From Alysiella sp. (GTDB lineage Bacteria > Pseudomonadota > Gammaproteobacteria > Burkholderiales > Neisseriaceae): a stretch of DNA of 33,238 bases. The notes beneath the pieces were generated by a model. The model was not told the origin of the DNA. It did no database searches and was given only the letters and a program-made list of their open reading frames with translations. Below, in pieces: positions 32,122 through 33,238 of the stretch (position 1 is the first letter of the stretch; every line of letters starts with the position of its first letter). The stretch is from assembly GCF_030525755.1 (NCBI RefSeq), contig NZ_JAUNEC010000016.1, positions 1 through 33,238 of the forward strand. Reading direction: 5' to 3'. Both the position numbers and the translations under genes were made by a program.

Positions 32122-32886
32122 TTATTTTTTCGCACCAAATGCACCAAGGTACTCTGGATTGTCTTTTGTGCCTTTGTAATACACGCCACCCATTTCTTCG
32201 GCATTCGGACCGTAAAAATGACCTTGTGTTGTTGTGCCATTATGGTCGCCCTTGAATGTATTACCCGAAATAGTGGCTTTTAAATCAACATCAGTAAAAT
32301 TACCACCTGGTTCTTGGATTTGGCCTTCAAGTTGTTTGGTTGCAAAATTCACATCAAATTTTGCTGTACCTAACCACACTTTGCCACTATTACCATACAT
32401 GTACAAAGCGTTACCATTATAAGTAACCGTATTGGCATTCGGTATTTTATCTAATGGCGTAACTTGACCGTTTACCACCACAGTATTGTCCACGCCACCA
32501 TCTTCTGAATAACGACCAAAAACCGTGTGCTGTAAACCCATATACACATCCTTTTTAACAGTATGTGTGTCCACTTTTAGCCAGCCACCTGTAGTATTAC
32601 CACTAGGTACCAAGTTCATTACTTTGCCATTTAATGTAATTTGATTCAGTGCTTTACCGCTTAAATTATTGATTGCCATACTTTGTTTCCCTAAATTGCT
32701 GCTTACCACCACAGCATGCCCATCATAAGTTACATTTGTAGGCGTTGGTACAGTAGGCACAGGACGGGTATTGGTGCTGGTAGTAGTCAAAGCACCCTTG
32801 CTACCACCACTACCACAAGCAGCCAACATCGCTGAAAGCATCAAAAAAGATACAGTTTTCATATTCAAAATAGGCATTTTTTTCAT
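32122..32886 (-). CDS. Probable Slam-dependent surface lipoprotein, TbpB-like barrel
   Basis: A 254-residue lipoprotein: signal peptide ending MLSAMLAAC (lipobox LAAC), then a Gly/Ser stretch GSGGSKG and a Thr/Pro-rich linker to about residue 50. The rest is beta-rich with Gly/Asn turns. The end EMGGVYYKGTKDNPEYLGAFGAKK closely resembles the closing strand of transferrin-binding-protein-B-like barrels such as NHBA and fHbp relatives. Many of these are flipped to the cell surface by Slam. The ligand is unknown. AGGATA lies seven bases before ATG. No DUS is inside it, and no Slam gene is visible here. Confidence 0.78.
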   Translation of the reverse strand: MKKMPILNMKTVSFLMLSAMLAACGSGGSKGALTTTSTNTRPVPTVPTPTNVTYDGHAVVVSSNLGKQSMAINNLSGKALNQITLNGKVMNLVPSGNTTGGWLKVDTHTVKKDVYMGLQHTVFGRYSEDGGVDNTVVVNGQVTPLDKIPNANTVTYNGNALYMYGNSGKVWLGTAKFDVNFATKQLEGQIQEPGGNFTDVDLKATISGNTFKGDHNGTTTQGHFYGPNAEEMGGVYYKGTKDNPEYLGAFGAKK

Positions 32887-32961
32887 TGTTATATCCTAAA
32901 AATCAATTTTTTCAAAAAAATATCAAAACACACAAAATAAGGAAAATCCCTAGTCTGCGTA

Positions 32962-32976
32962 GGTGTATTATACACC
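32962..32976 (-). promoter_or_regulatory. Candidate promoter/operator of surface lipoprotein
   Basis: GGTGTATTATACACC is a perfect 15-base palindrome about 80 bases upstream of the lipoprotein start. On the minus strand its centre is TATAAT. An outer pair TGCGTA (32956-32961) and TACGCA (32991-32996) also faces inward. The inner word is shared with the region before rpoH. Confidence 0.5.
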
Positions 32977-33068
32977 CAAGCCCACCCTAATACGCATAAC
33001 AAAAATAAATTAAATAATATCAATTATTTATATAATATCAACACAACTCCATTAACCCAATTACCCTT

Positions 33069-33087
33069 TTCAGGCAGCCTGCCTGAA
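33069..33087. repeat. Overlapping DUS pair
   Basis: TTCAGGCAGCCT (33069-33080) overlaps AGCCTGCCTGAA (33076-33087, one mismatch) in opposite orientation, so 19 bases carry two uptake words. It lies between the divergent lipoprotein and smc genes. Confidence 0.7.
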
Positions 33088-33107
33088 AACACCACCATGC
33101 TCATCAA

Positions 33108-33116
33108 TGCTATAAT
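33108..33116 (+). promoter_or_regulatory. Extended -10 promoter of smc
   Basis: TGCTATAAT is a perfect extended -10 box 43 bases before the smc ATG. The -35 region is poor, as is usual for extended -10 promoters. A one-mismatch DUS (33139-33150) sits in the leader. Confidence 0.55.
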
Positions 33117-33159
33117 TCACCCTTTTTATTTTGTCCTTTTCAGGCAGACTTTCCACCCC

Positions 33160-33238
33160 ATGCGCCTTACCCAAATCAAACTCGCAGGTTTCAAATCCTT
33201 CACCGACCCCACCACCATTCATGTGCCAGCGCAACTGG
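33160..33238 (+). CDS. smc: Chromosome partition protein SMC, N-terminal fragment
   Basis: The first 26 codons are visible and the window then ends. MRLTQIKLAGFKSFTDPTTI is the diagnostic SMC N terminus, the first strand of the ABC ATPase head just before Walker A. SMC condenses and segregates chromosomes with ScpA and ScpB. The upstream bases carry no strong ribosome site. Confidence 0.88.
   Translation, partial: MRLTQIKLAGFKSFTDPTTIHVPAQL

Larger units (their letters stand above)
64..33087. repeat. DNA uptake sequence (DUS) family, 37 exact copies
   Basis: The 12-mer AGGCTGCCTGAA is scattered through the window. Copies on the plus strand start at 64, 1059, 1892, 2320, 3623, 4585, 4728, 4898, 6519, 7330, 8869, 13097, 14369, 19837, 22024, 28522, 29162, 30204, 31967 and 32090. 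Complement copies (TTCAGGCAGCCT) start at 626, 2346, 6535, 13442, 13567, 15619, 17102, 18458, 19216, 19854, 24746, 25064, 26216, 27881, 28093, 29550 and 33069. Many one-mismatch forms also occur, for example at 2986, 2999, 5523, 6945, 7373, 8846, 14806, 17935, 19189, 24717, 24844, 26797, 26827 and 29856. In Neisseriaceae such words are bound by the minor pilin ComP during type IV pilus-mediated transformation. From memory this is the Simonsiella-type dialect. Copies lie both inside genes and in gaps, and paired copies often form terminator hairpins. Confidence 0.95.

Noticed and set aside
33010..33045. AT-rich palindromic stretch before the surface lipoprotein as a Fur box
   Set aside because: Fewer than half of the positions match the 19-base Fur consensus; the stretch is simply AT-rich.
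1..33238. CRISPR array, prophage, integrase, toxin-antitoxin or complete insertion sequence
   Set aside because: No regularly spaced direct repeats, transposase or phage genes were found; the only dispersed repeats are DUS and Correia-like elements.

Overview
The window comes from a member of the Neisseriaceae outside the classic meningococcus/gonococcus group. The main clue is a 12-base word, AGGCTGCCTGAA (or its complement), present in 37 exact copies counted by eye, about one per 0.9 kb, with many one-mismatch relatives. This matches the DNA uptake sequence (DUS) dialect I recall for Simonsiella-type genera; Alysiella, Conchiformibius or Kingella are also possible. Gene content and order agree: pilB/pilC/pilD followed by coaE and zapD, lptM-lysA opposite cyaY, an eno-ftsB pair, and tsaB-yraN-SIS-dolP. 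The base composition is moderately AT-rich. The window is ordinary chromosome with no phage, conjugative element, complete insertion sequence or CRISPR array.

Layout. Positions 62-7275 are all minus strand: dusC, a membrane-bound metallophosphoesterase, a one-pass membrane protein, and the tsaB-yraN-gmhA/diaA-dolP cluster (tRNA t6A modification, YraN nuclease-fold protein, SIS-domain protein, outer-membrane BON lipoprotein). Then come a lipoprotein with TPR-like repeats, and a small-protein group of an oxidoreductase-like Cys protein, a YbcJ-type S4 protein and frataxin CyaY. From 7412 to 19824 the genes are on the plus strand: lptM-lysA, pilB-pilC-pilD-coaE, zapD, pncC, yciO and ackA. A minus-strand tRNA-Glu interrupts them, followed by a hemerythrin-like protein, NnrS and YceI. 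Then fxsA (minus), an NlpD-like lipoprotein (plus), a 42-residue lipoprotein with a gamma-carbonic-anhydrase-like protein and rpoH (minus). Eno, ftsB, a DUF2750-like protein, argD, a Pat-like acetyltransferase and trpF follow on plus. The window ends with glnS and a probable Slam-dependent surface lipoprotein (minus), and the first 26 codons of smc (plus).

How the parts relate. Much of the window is housekeeping. Three groups look functionally coherent: the type IV pilus assembly genes, whose machinery takes up DUS-bearing DNA; a probable nitric-oxide/redox pair (hemerythrin-like plus NnrS); and an envelope set (dolP, NlpD-like, LptM, FxsA, YceI, surface lipoprotein).

The most interesting signals are non-coding. 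There are two Correia-like miniature elements plus at least one half element, one of them nested in a larger inverted repeat behind rpoH. A 13-15 bp palindrome with TATAAT at its centre is shared by the upstream regions of rpoH and the surface lipoprotein. DUS copies are also used as terminator hairpins and as the last codons of six proteins. About a third of the exact DUS copies sit in a longer palindrome that reads as one DUS dialect on one strand and as a second dialect on the other.
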